A DNA stretch of 64,000 nt from UBA3006 sp031401235 (GTDB taxonomy: Bacteria; Actinomycetota; Acidimicrobiia; Acidimicrobiales; Ilumatobacteraceae). The DNA lies in assembly GCA_031401235.1 (NCBI GenBank), contig JANNRJ010000017.1, positions 1 through 64,000 on the forward strand, given 5' to 3'. A program made the position numbers and the translations under genes. The notes beneath the pieces are model-generated. The model had not been told where the DNA came from, did not search any database, and saw only the letters and a list, made by a program, of their open reading frames with translations. Shown here piece after piece: positions 1-7,122 of this stretch (positions are counted from its first letter, which is position 1; every line of letters begins with the position of its first letter).

Positions 1-584
1 GGTTTCAACATCACCACATTCATATCCACCTCGGCCGTACTGTCTTCGATATACGGCAAGTCAAGCACCGGGATTGCGTCGCAAATTCCGACGCTTATTG
101 CCGCGCATAGTGAATGCAGCGGGTTGGCACTCAGCATCTTGTTTTGCTGCAAGCGAGTGATGGCATCGTGCAGAGCTATAAAGGCCCCACAAATACTCGC
201 CGTGCGGGTGCCGCCATCGGCCTGCAAAACATCGCAATCGATGAGAATCTGTCGCTCACCGAGTAATCGCATATCGCACGAAGATCGCAATGCCCGACCG
301 ATCAGTCGTTGAATCTCAACGGTGCGACTGTTTTGCTTCCCCTTGGCTGCTTCGCGATCCACTCGCTCTGGCGATGATCCAGGCAACATCGAATATTCGG
401 CAGTAACCCAACCCTTATTGCTTCCCTTCATCCACCTTGGTACATCGTTATCCACCGATGCAGTGCACAGCACTTGTGTTTTGCCAAATGACACAAGGAC
501 AGAACCCGCTGCCATCTCGGTGAAATCGCGTTGAAAGCTCATGCTGCGCAACTGAGTCGCGTGCCGTCCATCCGGTCGTGTCAT
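1..584 (-). CDS. rph: ribonuclease PH, 3' part cut by window edge
   Basis: Phosphorolytic 3'-5' exoribonuclease that trims the 3' ends of tRNA precursors. About 194 N-terminal residues are present; the C-terminus lies beyond the left edge. Visible family signatures are RPDGR directly after the start, SVLVSFGKTQVLCTAS near residue 30, GWVTAEYSMLPG near residue 60, the Arg-rich EIQRLIGRALR segment near residue 90, and DCDVLQADGGTRTASI near residue 115. The segment at the edge (AEVDMNVVM) matches the expected conserved metal-binding region. Its ATG overlaps the murI stop as ATGA, so the two are translationally coupled. murI with rph is a conserved actinobacterial neighbourhood. Family assignment is secure. 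Confidence 0.96.
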   Translation of the reverse strand, partial: MTRPDGRHATQLRSMSFQRDFTEMAAGSVLVSFGKTQVLCTASVDNDVPRWMKGSNKGWVTAEYSMLPGSSPERVDREAAKGKQNSRTVEIQRLIGRALRSSCDMRLLGERQILIDCDVLQADGGTRTASICGAFIALHDAITRLQQNKMLSANPLHSLCAAISVGICDAIPVLDLPYIEDSTAEVDMNVVMLK

Positions 585-1405
585 ATCTGTCTCCCTGCGT
601 TGATTGACCAATGATGAGCGCTGACAAGTTCAGGACCAAGTAACCGTCGACCCAGATCGGCAAACCAAGTCACATCACCCGACGACAGAAATGTGTGTTT
701 GCCAGAAGAACCTGTTCGCAAATCATCTCGCTCGCGCAATACATCGCGCACGGCAAAAGCGGTTTCATCGGCACTGCTAACCAATACCACGTTCGGTCCC
801 ATGACGTCACTAATGACTCGCGACAGGTACGGGTAATGAGTGCAACCAAGCAGTAAAGCATCCACATCGGCGGCTCGAACCGGGGCGAGCAATCGCTCGG
901 CTAAAACGGTCACCTCCTTACCGCTGGTCTGATCACGTTCGACAAATTCGACAAATCCTGGACATGCCACTGACGTGAGCGTTACTTCGGCACTTGTTGC
1001 AGTGATTGCACTTTCATATGCGCCGGACGCAATCGTGCCCACCGTTCCAATCACTGCGATGCGATTGTTACTTGTCACCCGCACAAGTGCTCGCGCACCT
1101 GGCTCAACAACACCAACTACGGGAACCGGCAATTCGTCGGCCAGTTCGTCCAATGAAACCGAGGCGGCGGTATTGCAGGCAATGACAATGAGTTTGGCGT
1201 TGTAGTCAGTGACCAAACTCCAGGCCAACTGGCGGGCATAATCACGCACCTCGGCGGCGGGTTTGTTCCCATATGGGTATCGACCGGTATCGCCGATATA
1301 GATCAGATTTTCGTTCGGCAATACATCTATAACTGCGCGGGCAACAGTGAGACCACCGAACCCAGAGTCGAACATTCCTATTGGCTGATTCAACTCCGAA
1401 CGCAT
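581..1405 (-). CDS. murI: glutamate racemase
   Basis: Converts L-glutamate to D-glutamate for peptidoglycan; cytoplasmic. 274 residues from the ATG at 1405, a normal length. The frame stays open upstream to 1510, but homology begins at MFDSGFGGLTV, about ten residues after this ATG, and the longer form would run into the divergent transporter. Both catalytic cysteines are seen: IACNTAAS in the N-terminal half and LLLGCTHYPYL in the C-terminal half. The DTGRYPYG motif is near residue 45. The stop overlaps the start of rph by 4 bases. Confidence 0.96.
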   Translation of the reverse strand: MRSELNQPIGMFDSGFGGLTVARAVIDVLPNENLIYIGDTGRYPYGNKPAAEVRDYARQLAWSLVTDYNAKLIVIACNTAASVSLDELADELPVPVVGVVEPGARALVRVTSNNRIAVIGTVGTIASGAYESAITATSAEVTLTSVACPGFVEFVERDQTSGKEVTVLAERLLAPVRAADVDALLLGCTHYPYLSRVISDVMGPNVVLVSSADETAFAVRDVLRERDDLRTGSSGKHTFLSSGDVTWFADLGRRLLGPELVSAHHWSINAGRQI

Positions 1406-1442
1406 CACTCTCAAGTTTACGCCGAGCCAATAGCCTCTTCGC

Positions 1443-2273
1443 GTGCTTCTCGCCACGGTGCTCGCCCTTACAGCGGCGGCGTTACATGCATCATGGAACC
1501 TTGCGGTCAAACAAAGTACTGATCGGCGACTTTCGTTGTGGGCTCAGTTTTTCATTGCTGGATTGCTCTGCGTGGTAAGTCTCGGAATATGGATTCTCGT
1601 TGACGGAATGCCGACAATCGCTTGGCGATGGGCCATTCTCAGCGGAGCAATGCATGTGCCATACGTCCTGGCTCTCTCTAGGGCTTACGACTTGGGTGAT
1701 TTCTCAATGTCGTATCCGATTGCCCGAGGTGGCGGCGCACTTTTGGGGGCAATCGGTGGTGTTGTTGTGTTGAGCGACAACTTGTCGACGTTATCGATGA
1801 TTGGAATTGTTGTAGTGGTCGCCGGATTGCTTGTGCTGGCATATGCCGGCAGTCGACCAACACTCATCGCCGCACTCACCGTTGCTGTGTCCATTGGTGC
1901 CTACACGCTCGTCGATGCCCACGGAGCGCGGCTCTCGGATGCACTGCCTTATTCACTGGCACTAATGATGGTTGCGGCTGTGATTACATCGAGTTGGATT
2001 TCGATAACCCGTCGCCGCGAAATGCTGCCGATACTGCGCAACAACTGGAAAATTTTGACCGCCAGTGCCGTCGCTTCAACTGGTGCATATGCGATGGTGC
2101 TCATCGCCGTGCAACATGCCCCAGTTGGCTATGTTTCTGCTCTTCGCGAATCGAGCGTGGTCTTGGCAGCGTTCGCCGGATGGCGAATGCTGAATGAAGG
2201 TGACCATCGGCGACGAATTGCCTCAGCGATCATTGTGTTGATCGGTCTCGTAATCTTGGTATCTGGTGGTTAG
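1443..2273 (+). CDS. EamA-family (DMT superfamily) transporter
   Basis: Inner-membrane transporter of the drug/metabolite superfamily; substrate unknown. 276 residues from a GTG, with about ten hydrophobic segments arranged as two EamA-type repeats (residues about 1-135 and 145-275). The first repeat has the typical HASWNLAVK element near the N-terminus. The second ends with a VGYVSALRESSVV stretch typical of the family. It diverges from murI with 37 bases between starts, and its 3' end overlaps that of the convergent cysM by 4 bases. Nothing in the sequence fixes the substrate. Confidence 0.88.
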   Translation: MLLATVLALTAAALHASWNLAVKQSTDRRLSLWAQFFIAGLLCVVSLGIWILVDGMPTIAWRWAILSGAMHVPYVLALSRAYDLGDFSMSYPIARGGGALLGAIGGVVVLSDNLSTLSMIGIVVVVAGLLVLAYAGSRPTLIAALTVAVSIGAYTLVDAHGARLSDALPYSLALMMVAAVITSSWISITRRREMLPILRNNWKILTASAVASTGAYAMVLIAVQHAPVGYVSALRESSVVLAAFAGWRMLNEGDHRRRIASAIIVLIGLVILVSGG

Positions 2274-3268
2274 AAGTAGATGATCTTTTCTGCCGCCGCT
2301 TCGGCAATATCGAGATCATCGGTATATGCCCCGGTGGAAAGATATTTCCAACCCCCGTCGCAGACGATGAACACGATCACACCTTCAACAATTTCACCAG
2401 CAACTTTTAGCGCACCGGCCAATGACGCCCCCGTTGAAATACCGGCAAAGATTCCACACTCTCGAACCAGTCGACGAGTCATTTCTAGACTTTCGCGGGC
2501 ACGGACAACCCGCTTGCGATCCAAAATATCGATGCCGTGCCACTGTTCGAAAATTGGTGGAATGTAACCATCATCCAAATTGCGCAAGCCTTCAACCCGT
2601 TCACCAAGTGGGGGCTCAATAGCAATGATCTTTATTTTTGCGTTTTGTTCCTTTAGATAGCGTCCGACACCCATTAGCGTGCCCGAGGTACCAAGACCAG
2701 ATACGAAATGAGTAATTTCCGGACAATCGCGCCAAATCTCAGGACCGGTTCCCTCATAGTGGGCAATTGGATTTGCATCGTTTTGATATTGGTTCAAAAA
2801 GCACCACTCGGGATGCTCGCTAGACAGTTTCTCGGCACGACGTACTGCGCCGTTCGATCCTTCATTTCCAGGTGTGAGAATAATTTCAGCACCGAACACG
2901 GCGAGCATTTGACGTCGCTCAATAGACACACTCTCGGGCGTCAAAATTGTGATTGGATGACCCTTGATTGCAGCAATTGCGGCAAGCGAAATTCCCGTGT
3001 TACCTGACGACGGTTCGATAATCCGCTGTCCAGGAACGAGTGCACCTTCCTTTATGGCGTTCTCAATCATCGCTTTGGCAATTCGATCCTTCACCGAACC
3101 GAACGGATTTTGACTTTCCATCTTGGCCATCAACTTCACGCGAGGATTTGGTGACAGATTGCTGACATCCACCAGCGGCGTATTGCCAATCAGATCGAAC
3201 ACACTTTCGAGAGGCACCATTTGAACGAACTCCGGGTTAATTGACCAATTGTTGACTATGTCAGTCAT
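2270..3268 (-). CDS. cysM: PLP-dependent cysteine synthase, CysM type
   Basis: Fold-type II PLP enzyme that makes cysteine from an activated serine. The PLP lysine is K60 (SVKDR), the phosphate/substrate loop SSGNTG is at 87-92, and GLGTSGTLMGVGRYL is near 192-205. Three features point to the mycobacterial O-phosphoserine-type CysM rather than CysK: the LRN tripeptide at about 228-230, where M. tuberculosis CysM carries its phosphoserine-binding arginine; the C-terminal GWKYLSTGAY motif; and the mec gene 27 bases upstream. Translation could also start at M17. The sulfur-carrier gene cysO, normally between mec and cysM, is missing here, so the sulfur donor is open. Confidence 0.88.
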   Translation of the reverse strand: MTDIVNNWSINPEFVQMVPLESVFDLIGNTPLVDVSNLSPNPRVKLMAKMESQNPFGSVKDRIAKAMIENAIKEGALVPGQRIIEPSSGNTGISLAAIAAIKGHPITILTPESVSIERRQMLAVFGAEIILTPGNEGSNGAVRRAEKLSSEHPEWCFLNQYQNDANPIAHYEGTGPEIWRDCPEITHFVSGLGTSGTLMGVGRYLKEQNAKIKIIAIEPPLGERVEGLRNLDDGYIPPIFEQWHGIDILDRKRVVRARESLEMTRRLVRECGIFAGISTGASLAGALKVAGEIVEGVIVFIVCDGGWKYLSTGAYTDDLDIAEAAAEKIIYF

Positions 3269-3295
3269 AATTGTACAGATTCGCCGACCGCTTGC

Positions 3296-3718
3296 CTAGA
3301 TCAAAACGACCGCTTCTTCGCTGACCTGCTCGTTGGCAATCCGAAAACTTCGCGGTTCCGACACTCCCCGCATCAAGGTAGCGATCATGTAGTGCCAGGC
3401 TGGATCCGGAGCCTGGGCAATATCGGTTGAACTCGGGAACGCTTCGGTATGGGTGTGACTATGCATCACTCCAATAACCTCTAGGCCCCGCTCTTCGGCG
3501 TTGCGTTCGATGCGTAAATGTTGCAATGGGTCCAGCGTGTACACCCGTGCCGACCTGGCGATGTTGACACAAGAGTGAAACTCGAGCACCGTGTCGGTTG
3601 ACCTGGTGCCAACCAACAGACCACATGCTTCTTCCGGATAGCAGGAAATTGCATGTGCACCAATTTGCTGTAACACGGTTGCCGAAATACGCAACGATCG
3701 TGCTTGTTCACTCGTCAT
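3296..3718 (-). CDS. mec: JAMM/Mov34 metalloprotease, Mec-like
   Basis: Zinc-dependent JAMM peptidase of 140 residues. In mycobacteria the relative Mec releases cysteine from the C-terminus of the sulfur-carrier protein CysO. The full metal site is present: E29/E30 in the YPEEACGLLVG segment and the HxHx7SxxD motif at H86, H88, S96 and D99. It precedes cysM by 27 bases on the same strand, matching the known mec-cysO-cysM order but without cysO. Function as a CysO-type processing enzyme is inferred. If no carrier exists in the genome, another ubiquitin-like substrate would have to be considered. Confidence 0.85.
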   Translation of the reverse strand: MTSEQARSLRISATVLQQIGAHAISCYPEEACGLLVGTRSTDTVLEFHSCVNIARSARVYTLDPLQHLRIERNAEERGLEVIGVMHSHTHTEAFPSSTDIAQAPDPAWHYMIATLMRGVSEPRSFRIANEQVSEEAVVLI

Positions 3719-3754
3719 GGGATTTTCAGGCTAGCGGTACGCTGATTGCGCACT

Positions 3755-4246
3755 ATGAACAAGAAAACAGACTCTTCGGGCTCACAGCTCATTGCGAGTA
3801 ATCGCAAAGCACGGCACGCCTACACCATTTTGGATGTGGTCGAGGCCGGCATTGTGCTACTCGGAAGCGAAGTCAAGAGTCTTCGCGCCGGTCAAGTTCA
3901 AATTGCCGACGCCTATGCCCACATCGTTCGTGGGGAAATGTGGCTGGAAGGTGTGCACATCGCGCCTTACTCATTTGCGGTTGGCACGGGAGCGCACGAC
4001 CCAATTCGCTCGCGCAAACTTCTCCTTCACTCCGAGCAAATTCGTCGCCTTCAAGAGCGAATGGCAAAAGAACGTTTGACATTGGTGGCACTTTCATTGC
4101 ATCTTCGCAAGGGCCGCGTGAAAGTAGAACTTGGGTTGGCTAAGGGTCGGCAAAAAGCGGACCGCCGCGAAGCAATCGCCGAAAAAGAATCTCAAATTGA
4201 AATTCGTCGTGCTCAGGGTCGCCAGCGCAAAGGCATGACTACTTAA
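3755..4246 (+). CDS. smpB: SsrA-binding protein SmpB
   Basis: Binds the tRNA-like end of tmRNA and brings it to stalled ribosomes in trans-translation. 163 residues from the ATG at 3755. A TTG three codons upstream is possible but less likely. Family motifs: NRKARHAYTILD near the N-terminus, GIVLLGSEVKSLRAG (about 32-46), LRKGRVKVELGLAKGRQKADRRE (split motif near 120-140), and a basic C-terminal tail. The tmRNA gene follows 61 bases downstream on the same strand, its usual partner. Confidence 0.97.
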   Translation: MNKKTDSSGSQLIASNRKARHAYTILDVVEAGIVLLGSEVKSLRAGQVQIADAYAHIVRGEMWLEGVHIAPYSFAVGTGAHDPIRSRKLLLHSEQIRRLQERMAKERLTLVALSLHLRKGRVKVELGLAKGRQKADRREAIAEKESQIEIRRAQGRQRKGMTT

Positions 4247-4257
4247 ATTGGCGCACC

Positions 4258-4286
4258 TTGCGAATCGAACACCCGTGCCGTACACT
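4258..4286 (+). promoter_or_regulatory. candidate sigma-70-type promoter of tmRNA
   Basis: TTGCGA at 4258-4263 and TACACT at 4281-4286 are separated by exactly 17 bases. Initiation would fall near 4293, about 15 bases before the mature tmRNA 5' end at 4308, leaving a short leader for RNase P. Read by eye only. Confidence 0.5.
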
Positions 4287-4307
4287 GAATGAGTTACGTA
4301 AGTTCAC

Positions 4308-4692
4308 GGGGCTGACAGGTTTCGACGTCAGTGTCGCTGTTCGAGCGTGCGACCCGAGTTGCTCAGACTCGTTAAACAGGGCAAACATATAACTGCCAAC
4401 AAGCAGTTCGCTCTCGCCGCCTAAGTAATTAGGGGGTAGAGAGCAACCGTGAGCCGCAAGGTCGCACGGGGCCAATTCACCGCAGCCCGGCAACAGAAGC
4501 GGGGAATGACGACAGGAAAGACTGTTGACGTTGGGAAAGACCGATGACCGCATGCAAAGACGTGCCGCGAGTTGTTACTTCGGTAGCAGCTAGCCGACCC
4601 GCCGGTGGTGCTGCGTAGCACCGATGTTGGGAATGGTCGTATCACGGGCGCTCAACGGCTGATGGACGGGGGTTCGATTCCCCCCAGCTCCA
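4308..4692 (+). ncRNA. ssrA: transfer-messenger RNA (tmRNA)
   Basis: Rescues stalled ribosomes by acting first as tRNA-Ala and then as mRNA for a degradation tag. The 5' end GGGGCTGACAGGTTTCGACG is the standard tmRNA start, and GGGGCTG pairs with CAGCTCC at 4685-4691 to form the acceptor stem. The T arm is the GGGGTTCGATTCCCC region just before it. The CCA tail is not encoded: the discriminator A at 4692 is followed by CT. The tag frame begins at a GCC after ATAACT and encodes ANKQFALAA, then TAA (4437-area GCC CTC GCC GCC TAA region near 4395-4424). Length is about 385 nt. smpB lies immediately upstream. Confidence 0.95.
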
Positions 4693-4720
4693 CTTTTGTA
4701 AAGTCATCCTCAGCTCCACT
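4685..4720. repeat. direct repeat of the tmRNA 3' end
   Basis: CAGCTCCACT, the 3' end of tmRNA (4685-4694), recurs exactly at 4711-4720, 26 bases downstream, where the next gene on the minus strand ends. tmRNA 3' ends are common phage and island attachment sites, so this could be an old att scar. Ten bases is short, and no integrase is in the window. Confidence 0.35.
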
Positions 4721-5279
4721 AATTTTTCGGCACGCGGGTCCGTCCTGGCAAGAGACGCCAGAGTTTTCCTACGATCATTGCCGCCGCAAATAGACCAAGA
4801 TAGGTGAGCGGAGTCCACGCGCCCCCAATTGATGTGCTGTCACCATCCACAAACGTGAAAGTGACTTCATCCAGCAAGTATGGGATTCCGTTCCAAATAA
4901 ACGTTCCCGTGACATCCGGATTGTCGATGACGACGCCAGAACGAAAGGCAGAAGTCCCAATTTCCAAGAGCCAAGTGAAACTTAAGTAGAACAGGATCAA
5001 GCTAGTGAACCCTGCCACCCATGACGGTCGCGGTCCCCAATCGCCATATTCGGCGGCAAGATATTCGGCTGCCAACTTTCGTAAGTCGCCGAGCCGATGC
5101 AGAGCCTCCAACGTGCCGACGTCTTGTGCAGCTGCGCGCAAGTTGTCGCGGAGTTCGCGACGCTTCGCCACTCGGGTCCGTCGAGGCAAGTCTTGGATGC
5201 CACTGTCGACTGCCCAAACCGCACGCTCGATGCGCCACTTATCGGTCCGGGTCAAGGTTTTAGTTATGTTGTCATTCAT
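4719..5279 (-). CDS. HAAS-type membrane protein paired with PadR
   Basis: 186 residues from the ATG at 5279, one base after the PadR stop and preceded by AAGGA. Residues about 20-90 are a charged helical region (RRTRVAKRRELRDNLRAAAQ and on) resembling the HAAS domain of proteins encoded beside PadR regulators. Two clear hydrophobic segments follow, FTSLILFYLSFTWLLEIG near residue 95 and LTYLGLFAAAMIVGKLW near residue 165. Between them is an extracytoplasmic loop of about 50 residues. The role is unknown; such proteins are usually the direct target or partner of the PadR repressor. The stop lies inside the second copy of the tmRNA-end repeat. Confidence 0.7.
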   Translation of the reverse strand: MNDNITKTLTRTDKWRIERAVWAVDSGIQDLPRRTRVAKRRELRDNLRAAAQDVGTLEALHRLGDLRKLAAEYLAAEYGDWGPRPSWVAGFTSLILFYLSFTWLLEIGTSAFRSGVVIDNPDVTGTFIWNGIPYLLDEVTFTFVDGDSTSIGGAWTPLTYLGLFAAAMIVGKLWRLLPGRTRVPKN

Positions 5280-5280
5280 T

Positions 5281-5637
5281 TCAAGAATCCTTCTTTTGTT
5301 GTGCATGAATTGGATTTGTCAATACCGGATTTACAACACTGACCAGAAACAGCCAATTGGCAGTCCCCTCAGCCAATGCCAAAAATCCAGATTCGTTGGG
5401 TCGGTAGTACTTGCGGGCGGGACCAGATTGTGATGACACCAACCGGGCGCTAACTCGACCCTCGCGCTCTAACCTTGCTAACGCTGGGTACACCGTGCCT
5501 TCGGAAATTCCGGAGAGGCCAATTTGGTGAAGATTCTGTACCAGTTCGTAGCCATAGGATTCCCGCTCCGCGAGAAGTTTGAGCAACAGCAGCGACAGAA
5601 CGCCCTTAAGCAGTTGAGGGTCATGAGCCGAATCCAT
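5281..5637 (-). CDS. PadR-family transcriptional regulator
   Basis: Winged-helix repressor of 118 residues. The N-terminal LLKGVLSLLLLKLLAERESYGYELVQ-type helix pair (split here at residues 9-34) and the GTVYPALARLEREGRVSAR recognition helix and wing (about 47-66) are diagnostic. A RKYYRPNESGFLAL segment follows. The C-terminus is short, as in subfamily 2 PadR proteins. It forms an operon with the HAAS-type membrane protein and probably represses it and itself. The inducer is unknown. Confidence 0.9.
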   Translation of the reverse strand: MDSAHDPQLLKGVLSLLLLKLLAERESYGYELVQNLHQIGLSGISEGTVYPALARLEREGRVSARLVSSQSGPARKYYRPNESGFLALAEGTANWLFLVSVVNPVLTNPIHAQQKKDS

Positions 5638-5642
5638 TTCGT

Positions 5643-5680
5643 CACACTATACCAACTACCATGTTTAGTCTAGTAGTGTG
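5643..5680. promoter_or_regulatory. candidate operator upstream of padR
   Basis: CACACTA (5643-5649) and TAGTGTG (5674-5680) form an inverted repeat with a 24-base spacer, a few bases upstream of the PadR start. PadR regulators usually bind such sites in their own promoters. The wide spacer makes this weak. Confidence 0.25.
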
Positions 5681-5776
5681 CATCGGCGCATGGGACCCGG
5701 GGAAATACCACTGATTGTCCCAATTTTCAACGGCGAGTGACTTCTGCATAGCGGATTAAATCCAGTACCGGTCTAC

Positions 5777-6799
5777 CTACCAGCGGAATATCGCAGCAAC
5801 TGGTCCCGACATAGCAGCAAGGTTGGGAACCACGAAGATCTCGGCGTCGGTTCGGAGCGCGGCGACGATTGCCGCGTCGATGACCCGAGTTCCAGTGAGG
5901 ATGTCGGCGATTGTTCGTGCTGTCGTGGGCAGGTCGAGGTCATCGTCATGAACAAGCAACGTGTCGATTCGTCCTTCGGCCGCTGCCTCGAGTATTTCGT
6001 GGGCGTCGACACTGGCAATACCGTCGGCGATTCCAGCACGGAGTCGTTCGGCAAGTTCGGTGAAGTGCTCTGCTACGACGTTCGAAATTAGCCGCCTCGC
6101 GTGGTCATCGATTCCAGTCGGCGACCCCTCGTCGATTTTGACTGCAATATCCGATAAGTCACTCGGCAGTGCTGCCAACACGAACCCTTGCGCTCGAATA
6201 TCACCGGCGACAACAATCAAACGTGCACCTACTTCTTGGGCGAGAATTGTTACGGCCTCGGCGACATCGTTCCCGTTGTGTTCCCAGACGCTTTCGGCCC
6301 GTCGCTTATATTTGTGTTGCGCCCACCCACCGAACGGACCACGGTGGATGTGTAGCGTCTCGCCCTTCACCTTCTCGGTGGAAAGAATTTCTTCACCGAG
6401 GAAGGCAGTGAGATCGGCACCAGCCCGATCAGTTTCGACAACAATATGAGGAATCTCTCGCTGCCTTGCCTCGATAATCGGGGCCAGGCGTGGTACCGAT
6501 CCCTCATGGACTACGAGTTGATTGACTTGTTCATCGTGGAACTCTGACAGGGTAATTCCGTGCTGTCCAAGGACCAGCATCAACGCACCACCTCCATCGT
6601 AATGAAGTCGATCAATTTGGACATCGACCAACGCCAGTTCTTCGTCGGTCCACCTTTCCGAGAGTCGCTTTCGCGCGTTCTTCCACTCAACATCGAACCG
6701 ATGGACAGAGTCATTGAATTGGCTGGGCGTAGGGAGCACGATCGTGGCGAACCATTCCGCCGAGTCGACGAGTTTCCTAAGGTCGCGGTATACGGTCAT
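5777..6799 (-). CDS. Vms1/baeRF family protein (Rv2629-like, Balon-related)
   Basis: 340 residues related to the bacterial archaeo-eukaryotic release-factor group that includes mycobacterial Rv2629. Members act on ribosomes: the Vms1 branch has peptidyl-tRNA hydrolase activity and Balon-type proteins are hibernation factors. The key region reads HIHRGPFGGWAQHKYKRRAE, with GGW at 157-159 in the loop that corresponds to the GGQ/GGW catalytic loop. The C-terminal half (DTLLVHDD near residue 277; a final segment ending AAIFRW) fits the third, L7Ae-like domain of eRF1-type proteins. Its ATG overlaps the stop of the upstream acidic protein as ATGA. Whether it hydrolyses peptidyl-tRNA or only occupies the A site is not decided by sequence. 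Confidence 0.78.
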   Translation of the reverse strand: MTVYRDLRKLVDSAEWFATIVLPTPSQFNDSVHRFDVEWKNARKRLSERWTDEELALVDVQIDRLHYDGGGALMLVLGQHGITLSEFHDEQVNQLVVHEGSVPRLAPIIEARQREIPHIVVETDRAGADLTAFLGEEILSTEKVKGETLHIHRGPFGGWAQHKYKRRAESVWEHNGNDVAEAVTILAQEVGARLIVVAGDIRAQGFVLAALPSDLSDIAVKIDEGSPTGIDDHARRLISNVVAEHFTELAERLRAGIADGIASVDAHEILEAAAEGRIDTLLVHDDDLDLPTTARTIADILTGTRVIDAAIVAALRTDAEIFVVPNLAAMSGPVAAIFRW

Positions 6800-7044
6800 C
6801 GGTCATCTTCTTCACCTGTTGTCGACACTTCGTTGGCGACGTTGCCCGTCGAGGAGACCTCGGGCTGCTCCTGTGCCGACCGCTCCGCGAAAGACTCGTC
6901 GGTGACATCAGCATCAGCGAACTGGATTCCATGCGGTCGCTCCGGTGGAAAGTCAACTTCCACCTGATCGGAAGTAACTGGACTATCTCCACCGATCATG
7001 TCCTCGTCGAAACTCTCCGCCCAATCCTGTGGATCGTCGCTCAT
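6796..7044 (-). CDS. small acidic DUF5709-like protein
   Basis: 82 residues from the ATG at 7044; the frame is open further upstream but would overlap the divergent permease promoter. Very acidic and probably mostly disordered. The central FPPERPHGIQFADADVTDES segment followed by FAERSAQEQPEV resembles the core of actinobacterial DUF5709 proteins (ERPxG...GVT..E......R.A.E.P.V). No catalytic motif. The 4-base overlap with the baeRF gene implies co-translation, so it may be a partner or regulator of that factor. Family assignment is from memory of the pattern. Confidence 0.6.
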   Translation of the reverse strand: MSDDPQDWAESFDEDMIGGDSPVTSDQVEVDFPPERPHGIQFADADVTDESFAERSAQEQPEVSSTGNVANEVSTTGEEDDR

Positions 7045-7122
7045 GGTTCTGACCGTATCTAATGTCAGACCTCGCAACATCACCCGAACGCATCCTCCAT
7101 CTACGCTTGGATTATCTCCAAC

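Noticed and set aside
4693..5640. Integrated element at the tmRNA 3' end
   Set aside because: The repeat is only 10 bp and there is no integrase or phage gene; only the repeat is reported.
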